A stretch of 64,000 bases of DNA from JBBQAA01 sp038276395 (GCA_038276395.1 JBBQAA010000022.1:13551-77550); one strand, 5' to 3'. Positions 8,735 through 16,975 are shown, counted from the stretch's first letter. Notes: generated from the letters alone by a model not told the origin. Translations and numbers: made by a program.

Positions 8735-10533
8735 CCGCTGCGCACACCGCCCACCGGGGCTCCGCCCGTCTGGCGTGCGACCTCCCCGGCGATCGCCGCG
8801 AGCGTCGGATGGTCGAACAGCCGGCGGAGGCTGATCTCGACCCCGAAGAGGCTCTCGAGCCGCACGATGAGCTGGGCGCCGAGCATGGAGTGGCCGCCCA
8901 GGAGGAAGAAGTTCTGGTCCATCCCGATCTCCTCGGGGGGAAGCTCGAGCAGCCCGGCCACGACCGAGGCGACCTGCTCCTCGATCGCGTTCGCGGGCCG
9001 CCGGACGGCGCCCACCTCGCGCACGGGTTCGGCCGGCGCCGGCAGCGCGCCGCGGTCGACCTTGCCGTGGGGGGTGAGCGGGAGCTCCTCGAGCCACACG
9101 TAGTGCGCGGGGATCAGGTGGTCGGGCAGGAAGCCGCCGAGGAAGCGCGTCAGCTCTTCGGCGGACGGGCGCTCGCCGTTCTCGGCGACGAGGTAGGCGA
9201 CGAGGCGGCGGTCGGCCCCGGAGCTGCCGGCGCCGACGGCGACGCTCGCCTCGACGGCGGGGTGCGAGCTGAGCGCCGCGGCAACCTCGCCGGGCTCGAC
9301 GCGGAACCCGCGGATGGAGAGCTGGTCGTCGAAGCGCCCGAGGAACTCGAGTTCGCCGTCGGGTCGCGCGCGCACCCGGTCACCGGTCCGGTACCAGCGG
9401 CCGTCGGCCCGGTCGAGGAAGCGCTCGTCGGTCAGCTCCCCGCGCCCGAGGTAGCCCGGCCCGACGGCCACCCCGCCGATCATGAGCTCGCCGGCGACGC
9501 CGGGCGGCACCGGCTGCAGGCGCTCGTCGACCACCGCGGCCGCCACCCCGGCGATCGGGCGGCCGATGGCGGGGGGACCGGCGCCGTCGGGCGCCACCGG
9601 GCCCGAGGTGGCGACGACGGCCGTCTCGCTCAGCCCGTAGTTGTTCACGAGGGTGAAGGGGAGCCCGGGAGCGGGCCGCCGGGTCAGGGCGTCGCCGCCG
9701 GTCAGGAGGAAGCGGAGGCTGGTCTCGCTCGGCCAGCTGAGGCCGATGACCCCCTCGGCCACGGCGGTGGGCAGGAACGAGACGGTGATCCGCTCGTAGA
9801 GGAGCCAGTCCCGCAGCCCGATCGGGTCCCGCCGCAGCTCCTCCGGGACGACGTGGACGGCGGCCCCCGCCGCCAGGCTCGGCCAGATCTCCCACACGGA
9901 GGCGTCGAAGCCCGGGCTCGCGATCTGCGTGCACCGGTCGCCCGGCGTGAGGGCGAACGCGGCCCGGTGCCACGCCACGAGGTTCGCGAGGCCGGCGTGC
10001 TCGACCATCACGCCCTTCGGCCGCCCCGTCGAGCCCGACGTGTAGACGACGTAGGCGAGGTCCTCCGGGCCGGGCGGCGGAGGGAGCGGGTCGTGGTCGG
10101 TGCCCGCGGCCGCGTCGCGCAGCGCGCCGTCGCGCTCCACGACGACGGCGGGCCGCTCCTCCCCCGGGTCGAGAGCCTCGGCCGTGCGCGCGTCGAGCAC
10201 CACCGCGGCGGCGCGGGAGTCCTCGAGCATCCACCGCACCCGCTCGTCCGGGTACCGCGGGTCGATGGCGACGTACGCGGCGCCGCTGCGGACGATGCCG
10301 AGCGCCCCGGTCACGAGCGCGGGCGAGCGTTCGACGCAGAGGCCGACGAGCGCGCCGGCGCCCGCGCCGAGCCGGCGCAGGCGCCGCGCGAGCGCGTCGG
10401 CGCGAGCGGACAACTCGCCGTAGGTGACCTCGCAACCCGCATCGCTGACGGCCAGGTCGTGAGGCGAGGCAGCGGCGATCCGGTCGAAGAGGGTCACGAC
10501 CGTCTCGTCCAACGCCGGGATGTCGAGCGTCAA
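8731..10533 (-). CDS. NRPS adenylation-thiolation (A-T) protein
   Basis: Activates an amino acid as AMP ester and loads it on its own carrier domain. The adenylation domain shows A3 (YTSGSTGRPKG, about 163-173), A5 (NNYGLSETA), A7 (WYRTGDRVR), A8 (DDQLSIRGFRVEPGE) and A10 (LTPHGKVDR). The carrier domain ends the protein with LGGHSMLGAQL, whose Ser takes phosphopantetheine. Selectivity residues read by eye begin D-A-W-T-V-N-A; I assign no substrate. I prefer TTG 10533 because AGGAGG at 10547-10542 lies 8 bases before it; GTG 10539 is only 2 bases from that site. The ribosome site overlaps the PPTase stop. Confidence 0.92.
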   Translation of the reverse strand: MTLDIPALDETVVTLFDRIAAASPHDLAVSDAGCEVTYGELSARADALARRLRRLGAGAGALVGLCVERSPALVTGALGIVRSGAAYVAIDPRYPDERVRWMLEDSRAAAVVLDARTAEALDPGEERPAVVVERDGALRDAAAGTDHDPLPPPPGPEDLAYVVYTSGSTGRPKGVMVEHAGLANLVAWHRAAFALTPGDRCTQIASPGFDASVWEIWPSLAAGAAVHVVPEELRRDPIGLRDWLLYERITVSFLPTAVAEGVIGLSWPSETSLRFLLTGGDALTRRPAPGLPFTLVNNYGLSETAVVATSGPVAPDGAGPPAIGRPIAGVAAAVVDERLQPVPPGVAGELMIGGVAVGPGYLGRGELTDERFLDRADGRWYRTGDRVRARPDGELEFLGRFDDQLSIRGFRVEPGEVAAALSSHPAVEASVAVGAGSSGADRRLVAYLVAENGERPSAEELTRFLGGFLPDHLIPAHYVWLEELPLTPHGKVDRGALPAPAEPVREVGAVRRPANAIEEQVASVVAGLLELPPEEIGMDQNFFLLGGHSMLGAQLIVRLESLFGVEISLRRLFDHPTLAAIAGEVARQTGGAPVGGVRSG

Positions 10534-10545
10534 AAGCACTTCCTC

Positions 10546-11238
10546 CTAGCTAGATCCCGAAGCATAGCCGGAATGTGGCAGTTCGTCCGGCGCCCCCGGA
10601 GCCCACCCGCCAAGCCCGAGGCCCGCCACCGCCGCCGCGAAGCCGGGCGGGCCGTCGACCCGGTGCACCGACCAGCCGCCGGGGAGCGAGGTCGAGCGCG
10701 TGCCGTCCCAGGCGTCCACAGCGGGCAGCGAGAGCGACAGGCCGGCTCCCGTGCCCTTCCCGTAGGCCTCCTTGTGCGTCCAGCACTGGAAGCAGGCCGT
10801 CAGCCGCTCGGCCGGCGGGAGCGCCGCGAGCACGCGACGCTCCGATTCGGAGTAGACGCGGCGGGCGATCGCGTCGACGTCGGCGGCCTCCCGGATCGCC
10901 TCGACGTCGACGCCGACCTCGAGCGTCCGGCTCGTGGCGTACAGCGCGAGGCCGGCGCTGCGCGACGCGCTGAAGCGCAGCGCGCCCCCCGCGACGCGCG
11001 GCTTCCCGCCCTCGTCCGCGACGAGCTCGACGTCCCCGGGCCCGCAGCCGAGCTCGCCCGCGAGCAGGCGGCGGAGCCATCCACGGGCGGCGAGGAAGCG
11101 CTCGGGCTCGCGCGTGAGGCCGGCCGCGCGCTGCCGCTCCCCGGCGGAGAGCCCGGCCGTCAGGGCCGCGAGCTCAGCGGCCGGGACGTCGAGCGGCGCC
11201 CACCACAGCGAGAGCGGCGGGTCGCGCTCCGCGGCCAT
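10546..11238 (-). CDS. 4'-phosphopantetheinyl transferase, Sfp type
   Basis: Transfers phosphopantetheine from CoA to the carrier-domain serine. It is 230 residues from ATG 11238, the usual size. It shows the magnesium-binding VGVDVEAI (Asp111, Glu113), the WTHKEAYGKGTG motif (Trp153, Lys156, Glu157, Lys161) and the substrate-side RFSASRSAG segment. It heads the intact part of the operon, 13 bases before the A-T start, so its natural client is very probably that carrier domain. The hydrolase remnant ends 8 bases upstream, so that remnant once belonged to the same transcript. Confidence 0.93.
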   Translation of the reverse strand: MAAERDPPLSLWWAPLDVPAAELAALTAGLSAGERQRAAGLTREPERFLAARGWLRRLLAGELGCGPGDVELVADEGGKPRVAGGALRFSASRSAGLALYATSRTLEVGVDVEAIREAADVDAIARRVYSESERRVLAALPPAERLTACFQCWTHKEAYGKGTGAGLSLSLPAVDAWDGTRSTSLPGGWSVHRVDGPPGFAAAVAGLGLGGWAPGAPDELPHSGYASGSS

Positions 11239-11246
11239 GGGCTCGC

Positions 11247-11893
11247 TCAGCCTCGGCGCTCGCGTTCGAGCTCCTCTTCGAGCGCGTCGTCGAGCAGCGC
11301 GTGGACCCGCCGCTGCATGGCAAGCGACCGCAGCGTGTGATCGCAGCCCGGCGCGATCCTCACCTGCAGGTTCGGCCAGCGTCCGAGCCGGCCGAACCAG
11401 CCCGCCCGGTCGAGCTCCTCGCGCAGCGGCTCGTTGCCCGACCAGACGAAGAGCACGCGGCGGTCCGAGTCGCGCCGCGCGTCGAGCGCCCGGTCGAAGG
11501 CCTGCTCCCGGCGGTGGGTAAGGAGCTTCCACTGCGCGAGCCGGAAGGGGATCCGGAGCCCCCACTTGAGGACCCCTTGGGCCGGCGTCGGGGCGAGGAT
11601 CTCCCCGCGGAGCCCCCGTAGCCACCCCCGGTCCGCAGGTCCTGGCGCAGGCCTCCGCGGCTCGGGGAGCGTCCCCCCCCGCGAGAGCCACCCTCCGAGC
11701 GCGGCCATCGCCTGGCGCGGGGGCTTGCTCTGCTGCGGATGGCTCGTGGTCTGCCCGTAGCCCGGACCGGGGGCGACCGTCACTTCCGCGCCCGCGGCCT
11801 CGAGATGGCCGCGCAGGCGCTCGTCCGGCCCGATCCCGTCCCGATCGAGGAGGAGCGCGCGACGCCCGCCGGGAAGTTCGAGGCTCGTGAGAG
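11247..11893 (-). pseudogene. Tandem alpha/beta-hydrolase remnant with internal deletion
   Basis: From about 11893 downward the translation follows the intact double hydrolase at 57703-59481. GGRRALLLDRDGIGPDERL, LEAAGAEVTVAPGPGYG and the end of the first domain align by eye. The sequence then jumps to the end of the second domain (FRLAQWKLLTHR, RRVLFVWSGNEPL, APGCDHTLRSL). The second catalytic core, including the nucleophile elbow, is missing. The upstream side is cut off inside a fused acyl-CoA dehydrogenase fragment. A GTG at 11783 could start a 178-residue product, but it would lack catalytic residues. Confidence 0.7.
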
Positions 11894-12112
11894 GGCGATC
11901 ATGCCGCCGCCCGCGCCGCCGTAGTCCTCGGGAATGGCGACGCCGAACCAGCCGAGCTCCGCCACCTCGGCGTAGAGCCCCGGGCTGGGCGGCTCACGGC
12001 CGTTCTCCGTAAGCGCGTCGCGCTGCTCGCGCGTGCCGCACTCGCGCGCGCCGAGGTCGCGGACCACGGCGACGAAGTCCTCCTGCTCGGGGGTCAAGGC
12101 GCCGATCGCCAT
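11891..12112 (-). pseudogene. Acyl-CoA dehydrogenase, N-terminal fragment
   Basis: From ATG 12112 the translation gives about 74 residues typical of an acyl-CoA dehydrogenase N-terminus: LTPEQEDFVAVVRDL, YAEVAELGWFGVAIPEDYGG, then AGGGMIAL. The similarity stops abruptly near 11891, where the hydrolase remnant begins in another frame. The frame itself stays open to 11780 and would give a meaningless tail. With the fragment at 4241-4505 it makes a gene split around the NRPS island; roughly residues 75-310 are absent. Confidence 0.75.
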
Positions 12113-12151
12113 CGCGGCGGAGCCTAACGAACGCGCGTGGGAGCGGAGGGT

Positions 12152-12269
12152 GCCGGGGAGGGATCGCCCACCGCCGGGGAGGGATTGCCCCACCGCCGGG
12201 GAGGGACTGTCCCCACCGGGAGCGGCGGCCCCGCCATCGCGGCGCTTCGCGGGAGGGACTGTCCCCACC
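12152..12269. repeat. REP-like short direct repeats
   Basis: Three adjacent units (12152-12172, 12173-12194, 12195-12217) share GCCGGGGAGGGA followed by a near-palindromic centre and CCCACC. A fourth partial unit lies at 12251-12269. The centre GGGACTGTCCCC in units 3 and 4 is almost self-complementary. The cluster sits upstream of the split acyl-CoA dehydrogenase start and next to a terminator-like hairpin. It resembles bacterial REP elements, but no transposase is seen in the window. Confidence 0.6.
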
Positions 12270-12288
12270 TCTCGGCCCGAGACGCAGC

Positions 12289-12312
12289 GAGGGCGCCCCG
12301 GAGGGCGCCCTC
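12289..12312 (-). terminator. GC-rich hairpin after the 12343-12801 gene
   Basis: Perfect 10-base arms (GAGGGCGCCC and GGGCGCCCTC) with a 4-base loop, 30 bases beyond the stop of the minus-strand gene. There is no clear T tract, which is common for terminators in high-GC actinobacteria. It could serve both strands. Confidence 0.6.
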
Positions 12313-12342
12313 GAAGAACCGCGGATCGAGCCGGCTCCGGCG

Positions 12343-12801
12343 CTACGCGCTCGAGCCCGCCGGCTCGGGCGCCGGCGAGGCGGGCGTGGTGGAGGAGGTG
12401 TACTCGAACTCCTCCTCCTTGCCGAAGAGCGTGTCGAGCACCTTGTTGCGCAGCCCCTCCGAGAGACCCACGGCGAGCGCGGCGCCGCCGAGCGCCACGA
12501 GGAGCAGCTTCCCGAGGCCGCCCGACTTCCGCTTCTTCGGGCCGTCCTTGAGCGACTGGCCGGCGTCGCGCAGCGAGACGGCGGCGTCCTGGAGGTTCTG
12601 CTGGAGCTTCTTGTCCTCGAGGATCGCCTTGTGCGGCGCCTTGGCGCTCGAGAGGCGGTCGTAGGCGTCGCGCGCGGCGTCGAGGGCGTCGCGCACGTTG
12701 TCGCGCAGGTCCTCGTCCTCGATCACACGCTGCACGTACGGGCTGTTCCTCGCGGCTGCCGCGGCGGTCGCCGCCTTGGCCGCCTTCTTCTTGGCTGCCA
12801 T
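12343..12801 (-). CDS. Small Lys/Ala-rich protein with one membrane segment
   Basis: A 152-residue protein of unknown function. It has a basic Ala/Lys-rich N-terminus (MAAKKKAAKAATAA), then charged helical sequence (QRVIEDEDLRDNVRDALDAA and similar) likely to form coiled coil, a basic patch (GPKKRKSGG), one hydrophobic segment (LLLVALGGAALAVGL) and an acidic, Pro/Ser-rich tail. I favour ATG 12801 because GGAGAGG lies 9 bases before it; ATG 12810 would abut that site. The pattern recalls small stress or envelope proteins of the YtxH kind, a weak comparison only. Confidence 0.75.
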   Translation of the reverse strand: MAAKKKAAKAATAAAAARNSPYVQRVIEDEDLRDNVRDALDAARDAYDRLSSAKAPHKAILEDKKLQQNLQDAAVSLRDAGQSLKDGPKKRKSGGLGKLLLVALGGAALAVGLSEGLRNKVLDTLFGKEEEFEYTSSTTPASPAPEPAGSSA

Positions 12802-12891
12802 CCTGTTCATCCTCTCCGAGATCGTTCCCTGCTCTGCCTTGCGCCGAGCATACCCCGGAGAGGCGCCGCGCGAATCGCCGCTCGGGTGCGC

Positions 12892-13683
12892 TCAGAGGTC
12901 ATAGACCGCGCCCTCGCGCGCGAGCTCCACCGTGCCGCCGAAGCCCGACTCGGCCTCGGCGCGCGCCCAGCTCGGGTCGAGCTCGTCGGAGATGTGGGTG
13001 AGCACGAGGCGCTGCACGCCCGCGCGGCGCCCGTGCTCCCCCGCCTCCCCGGGCGTGAGGTGGCCCCGCACGCCCTCACGCTCGGGGCGCGGGAGCGTGC
13101 CCTCGACGATCAGCAGATCCGCGCCGGCGGCGAACTCGACGAGCTCCTCGGTGGGGCGGCAGTCGGCGCCGAAGACGAACCGGCGGCCGGCCGGCGTCGT
13201 GATGGCGACGGCGTGGGTGGTGATGAAGTGCGGGACCTCGTGGAAGGAGAGGGCGAAGGGCCCGACCGACGGCGTGTCCTCGGTGGCGTACTCGCACAGC
13301 TCGAAGGCCTTCTCGATCAGGTCCTCGTTGCCCCAGGCGCCGACGACGCGGCGAAAGACCTCGCGGGCGCCCGCGGGCGCGATCAGCCGCGGCCGCGCGG
13401 GGTGCTCGGTGCCGGGCCAGCGATCGACGGGAACCGGCTGCTGGCGCGGCGCGTAGGTCAGCGCGTAGGCGTAGGGGACGAGGTCGAGGAAGTGGTCGGC
13501 GTGCAGGTGGGAGAGCACGACCGCGTCGACCTCCGTGTAGTCGCGAAAGCGCCGGAGCTTGCCGAAGACGCCGTTGCCGCAGTCGAGCAGCAGCGCCGTC
13601 CCCTCCGCCTCCAGCAGGTACCCGCTGCACGCGCCGTCGACGTCCTGCCACGACGGCGACTTGCCGAGCACGGTGACGCGCAT
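12892..13683 (-). CDS. MBL-fold metallo-hydrolase (RNase Z/AtsA-like)
   Basis: A 263-residue metallo-beta-lactamase-fold hydrolase. The zinc motif SHLHADHFLD lies at about 58-67, LLLDCGNGVFGKL precedes it, and later ligands are in EVPHFITTHAV, FGADCRPT and LTHISDEL. These features resemble ribonuclease Z-like and cyclic-nucleotide phosphodiesterase-like MBL proteins, so the substrate cannot be set by eye. ATG 13683 begins the conserved MRVTVLGKSPSW strand; 9 extra residues upstream are possible. It is divergent from the antiporter gene with 37 bases between starts. Confidence 0.87.
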   Translation of the reverse strand: MRVTVLGKSPSWQDVDGACSGYLLEAEGTALLLDCGNGVFGKLRRFRDYTEVDAVVLSHLHADHFLDLVPYAYALTYAPRQQPVPVDRWPGTEHPARPRLIAPAGAREVFRRVVGAWGNEDLIEKAFELCEYATEDTPSVGPFALSFHEVPHFITTHAVAITTPAGRRFVFGADCRPTEELVEFAAGADLLIVEGTLPRPEREGVRGHLTPGEAGEHGRRAGVQRLVLTHISDELDPSWARAEAESGFGGTVELAREGAVYDL

Positions 13684-13720
13684 CGCGCCGGAGGTTAGAC
13701 CTCGCGGCATTCTTCATGCG

Positions 13721-14863
13721 ATGCCCCTGACCCGACGGTTCGCTCTCACCGCCTCGGCGCTCCTCGCCGGCTTCGTGCTCGGGCCGGGTCTCATCGACGT
13801 GCTGCACCCGGACCCGCAGTCGGGTCTCGTACACGATCTGACGATCGCCGCGCTCGTCGTCATCCTCTTCCGCGACGGGCTCGAGGTCGAGGGAGAGCTG
13901 CTACGCAGCGAGTGGCGGCTGCCCCTCCGAAAGCTCGTCCTCGCCATGCCGCTGACCGGCGGACTCGTCGCCCTCGCCGGTCACGTGCTCCTCGGGCTCG
14001 AGTGGAAGCTCGCCGGCCTGCTCGGCGCGCTGCTCGCCTCGACCGACCCCGTCCTGTCCTCGGGGGTCGTGACCAACCCACGGGTGCCGCGGGTCCTGCG
14101 CCACTCGCTGAACCTCGAGTCGGGGCTGAACGACGGCCTCGCCCTGACCGCGGTGCTCGCCTTCTCCGCCGCGCTCAAGCCGAGCAAGGGCGGCTTCGAG
14201 CCCGTGACGTTCATCCTGCAGGACGTCGGCGTCGGCGTCCTTACCGGCGTTCTCGTGGCGTTCATCGCGTCGCGGGTGCTGCGCGGTCCGCTCGCGCGTT
14301 CGGCGCTGGCGGCGCTGCTCGTCGCCGCGGCCGCCTACGGGGTGGCGGCGCTCCCCCCGCACGGGAACGCGCTCATCGCCGTCTTCGTCTGCGCGATCAC
14401 CTTCGGCCTCCTGCGCCCGGACGTGCAGGAGGCCGTCGAGCACCGCGCCGAGCAGATCGTCCAGGGCGTCGCGCCGGCGATCTTCTTCCTCTTCGGCACG
14501 CTGCTGACGCTCTCGGCGCTGGGCGGCGACGGCCTGGGGGCGCTGGCCATCGGCGTCGGCACGCTCGTGCTCATCCGCCCGGCGGCGATCTTCCTCGCCC
14601 TGACCGGCACGGGGCTCTCGCGGCGGGCGACCGCCTTCGTGGCGTGGTTCGGGCCGCGCGGGGTGGCGACCATGGCCTTCGGGGTCCTCGTGCTCTCCGA
14701 GGGGGTGCCCGGCGGCGAGCGGGTCTTCTACGTCGCCGCGCTCACCGTCGTCCTCTCCGTGTTCGCCCACGGCCTCAGCGACCCGGCGGGGGTGACGTGG
14801 ATCTCCCGGGGCCAGGAGGAGCCCGAGGCCCCGCCCCGCGCCGCGGCCGAGCGAGTGCGCTGA
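13721..14863 (+). CDS. Na+(K+)/H+ antiporter, CPA1 type
   Basis: A 380-residue integral membrane protein with about 11-12 hydrophobic segments. It exchanges protons for sodium or potassium across the cytoplasmic membrane. Family marks are ILFRDGLE in the second helix region, ASTDPVLSSGV (the Asp site in the ion path), NLESGLNDGLAL (the paired ND motif) and WFGPRGVATMAFG. The C-terminal tail is short, without a regulatory TrkA domain. The promoter must lie in the 37-base gap shared with the divergent metallo-hydrolase. Confidence 0.88.
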   Translation: MPLTRRFALTASALLAGFVLGPGLIDVLHPDPQSGLVHDLTIAALVVILFRDGLEVEGELLRSEWRLPLRKLVLAMPLTGGLVALAGHVLLGLEWKLAGLLGALLASTDPVLSSGVVTNPRVPRVLRHSLNLESGLNDGLALTAVLAFSAALKPSKGGFEPVTFILQDVGVGVLTGVLVAFIASRVLRGPLARSALAALLVAAAAYGVAALPPHGNALIAVFVCAITFGLLRPDVQEAVEHRAEQIVQGVAPAIFFLFGTLLTLSALGGDGLGALAIGVGTLVLIRPAAIFLALTGTGLSRRATAFVAWFGPRGVATMAFGVLVLSEGVPGGERVFYVAALTVVLSVFAHGLSDPAGVTWISRGQEEPEAPPRAAAERVR

Positions 14864-14868
14864 GCCCG

Positions 14869-15093
14869 TCAGCCGGCGGCGAGGCCGGCCTGCTCCTCGG
14901 CGCTCGGAAACGCCCAGGCCAGGCGCGTGCGCTCCTGGCGGAACTCGAAGCGCATCTGCCGCGGCGGCGCGAGCCGCTCGGGGTGGTAGGGCCGAAACGT
15001 CACGCACGGCTCCTGCTCGGCCAGCGCGCACAGCGCGTGGCGGTGGAAGAAGCACTCCGTGCACGACACCTTCTGGCTCCTGGCGCGACCCAT
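14869..15093 (-). CDS. Small Cys-rich protein, probably zinc-binding
   Basis: A 74-residue cytoplasmic protein. From ATG 15093 it reads MGRARSQKVS, then a CTEC pair (Cys11, Cys14) with Cys22 and Cys30, consistent with a small zinc ribbon. An arginine-rich part follows (RPYHPERLAPPRQMRFEFRQ), ending in AWAFPSAEEQ. Coding potential is supported by four well-placed cysteines and by the ending 5 bases from the convergent antiporter stop. Function is unknown. Confidence 0.75.
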   Translation of the reverse strand: MGRARSQKVSCTECFFHRHALCALAEQEPCVTFRPYHPERLAPPRQMRFEFRQERTRLAWAFPSAEEQAGLAAG

Positions 15094-15505
15094 CCTCGAG
15101 CTGACCTCGTCTCGTTCGTCTCCGGCATGAAAGGGGATTCGCCGCCCGTCGTGCCGCGCTGGACCTCGGTGACGGCGATGTGAACATCCAAGCCGATCTC
15201 GCGCCCCACGACAAGGGGCGATTCCCGGAAAACGCAGGAACTTCCTTCGCGGGCGGAAAACGGCGTGGTTTGCAGGAGGTTCGCCCGAGGCGCGGCCATC
15301 TCTCCCGCTATTTGAGCGCTTTTCCGCGCGGCGGGGGAGGTGTTCGCGCAAGCGGCGCGGCGCGGTCGACCGACGGGGAGGGGACCGAGCAGGCGCGTGG
15401 CCACGAGCCGTCCTGGCGGGATGGGCGGGGGGGCTCCCTGAGTGCCGCGGGCGCTGGGCACACCCGCCCCTGCAAGGACCCGCCGCTCCACCTAGCGTGG
15501 GGTCG
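15094..15505. other. Intergenic region, no gene recognised
   Basis: About 410 bases without a convincing reading frame between the divergent Cys-rich gene and the NAD-binding protein. It is less GC-rich around 15215-15320 than its surroundings. It contains two GGAAAACG copies (near 15227 and 15255), which might be control sites for the minus-strand gene. I see no RNA family signature. Confidence 0.4.
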
Positions 15506-16426
15506 GTGCGCGTTCTGCTCACCGGGATCACGGGGTACGTGGGCGCCGCGCTGGCGCCGGCGCTCCGCGCCGCCGGCCACGAGGTCCGCGGGTTCGCCCG
15601 GGACCCCTCGCGCGTCGCGGACCGCGAGATCCCGACCGTGCGCGGCGACGCGGTCACCGGCGAGGGCCTGGCCGAGGCGATGGACGGCGTGGATGTCGCC
15701 TACCACCTCATCCACTCGATGGAGACGGCGGCCCCCGGCGACCCGTTCCCGGCCCGGGAGCGGCGGGCGGCCGAGCAGGTCGCGGCGGCCGCGCGCGCGG
15801 CCGGCGTGCGGCGGATCGTCTACCTCGGCGGGCTCGTGCCCGCCGGCCACGCCGCCTCCGAGCATCTCGGCTCGCGCCTCGCCGTCGAGGAGATCCTGCT
15901 CGGCGAGGTGCCCGACTCGGTCGCGCTGCGCGCCTCGATCGTCATCGGCGCCGGGTCGCGCTCCTTCCGCTTCCTCGTGCGCCTCGTCGAACGCCTGCCG
16001 GTCCTCGCCCTGCCCGCCTGGCACGCTCATCGCACGGCGCCGATCGACGGCCGGGACGTGATCGCCTACCTTGTGCGTGCCGCCGAGGTGCGCGAGGTGG
16101 GCGGGCGCTCGCTCGACATCGCCGGGCCGAGCGTCCTCTCCTACGGCGAGATCGTCGAGCGGATCGCCGAGATCATGCTCGTCGGGCGGCCCTCGGTGCG
16201 CCTGAAGCGGGTCAGCGCCACGCCGCTGGCGGCACCCGTGGCCGCCGCGCTCGCGGATGAGGATCCGGCGCTCATCGGCCCGCTCATGGCCGGACTGGAG
16301 ACCGATCTGCTGCCGCGCGGCGAGTCCGCGCGCGAGCTGCTCGGGGTGCGCCTGCACTCCTTCACGGCCGCGGTCGAGCGCGCGCTGGCCGACTGGGAGC
16401 GGGTCGAGCCGCTGCGGGCGCGCTGA
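15506..16426 (+). CDS. NAD(P)-binding epimerase-like protein (atypical SDR, NmrA-like)
   Basis: A 306-residue Rossmann-fold protein. The dinucleotide motif is TGITGYVGAAL near the N-terminus, AYHLIHSM follows, then VYLGGLVPAG. The classical Tyr-x-x-x-Lys pair is not obvious, which fits the atypical SDR group of redox sensors, quinone or ubiquinone-assembly relatives and uncharacterised epimerase-like proteins. Two GTG starts (15497, 15506) are possible; 15506 begins directly with VRVLLTG. A cyclase-like SRPBCC gene follows after 27 bases. Confidence 0.8.
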   Translation: MRVLLTGITGYVGAALAPALRAAGHEVRGFARDPSRVADREIPTVRGDAVTGEGLAEAMDGVDVAYHLIHSMETAAPGDPFPARERRAAEQVAAAARAAGVRRIVYLGGLVPAGHAASEHLGSRLAVEEILLGEVPDSVALRASIVIGAGSRSFRFLVRLVERLPVLALPAWHAHRTAPIDGRDVIAYLVRAAEVREVGGRSLDIAGPSVLSYGEIVERIAEIMLVGRPSVRLKRVSATPLAAPVAAALADEDPALIGPLMAGLETDLLPRGESARELLGVRLHSFTAAVERALADWERVEPLRAR

Positions 16427-16453
16427 GCACGGCGGGTAGGGTCCCCGCCGCGC

Positions 16454-16903
16454 ATGGGCAACGAGGTCCGCACCACCACGCAGATCGACGCGCCGCCTCA
16501 GGCGGTGTGGGACGTCGTCATGGACCCCGATCGCTTCGGCGACTGGGTGACCATTCACCGCGGTCTCAAGCACGTCTCCGACCAGCCGCTGCGGGAGGGC
16601 TCAACGCTCGAGCAGCGCCTGTGCCTGCGCGGGGTTCCGTTTACCGTTGAGTGGACCGTCGTCGAGCTCGACGAGCCGCGCCTCGTGGTCATGGAGGGCC
16701 GGGGGCCGGCACGGTCAAAGGCGATCACCCGGGACGAGCTGACGGAGAGGGACGGCGGGACCGCATTTGCCTACGTCAACGAGTTCAAGACGCCCTTGGG
16801 CCCGCTCGGAGCGGCGGCGAGCAAGGTGCTCGTCGGCGGCGTCTCCGAGCGCGAGGCCAAGGCTTCGCTCGCCCGGCTCAAGCAGTTGCTGGAAGGTTCC
16901 TGA
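16454..16903 (+). CDS. SRPBCC (polyketide cyclase/START-like) protein
   Basis: A 149-residue helix-grip-fold protein that likely binds a lipid or other hydrophobic ligand. The N-terminus EVRTTTQIDAPPQAVWDVVMD and WVTIHRGLKHV are typical of this superfamily, as is the long C-terminal helix (REAKASLARLKQLLEG). No catalytic residues can be assigned. It lies 27 bases after the NAD-binding protein and is likely cotranscribed. The next gene begins after 72 bases that include a lower-GC, promoter-like stretch. Confidence 0.85.
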   Translation: MGNEVRTTTQIDAPPQAVWDVVMDPDRFGDWVTIHRGLKHVSDQPLREGSTLEQRLCLRGVPFTVEWTVVELDEPRLVVMEGRGPARSKAITRDELTERDGGTAFAYVNEFKTPLGPLGAAASKVLVGGVSEREAKASLARLKQLLEGS

Positions 16904-16975
16904 GTCTCGTCACCTACGGGTTTCGCTATCGTCACCGTCACATCTGCATTTGACGGTCAGAGCGAAAGGCAGCAC

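Noticed and set aside
8617..11340. Very long open frame on the + strand opposite the A-T and PPTase genes
   Set aside because: Low-complexity Arg/Gly/Asp-rich translation with no domain; it mirrors the third-position GC bias of the real minus-strand genes. The same applies to 2218-3855, 5319-7565, 54614-56635 and 57819-61301.
15094..15505. Possible structured RNA in the 410-base gap
   Set aside because: No known signature or long complementary arms could be drawn; only two short GGAAAACG repeats are seen.
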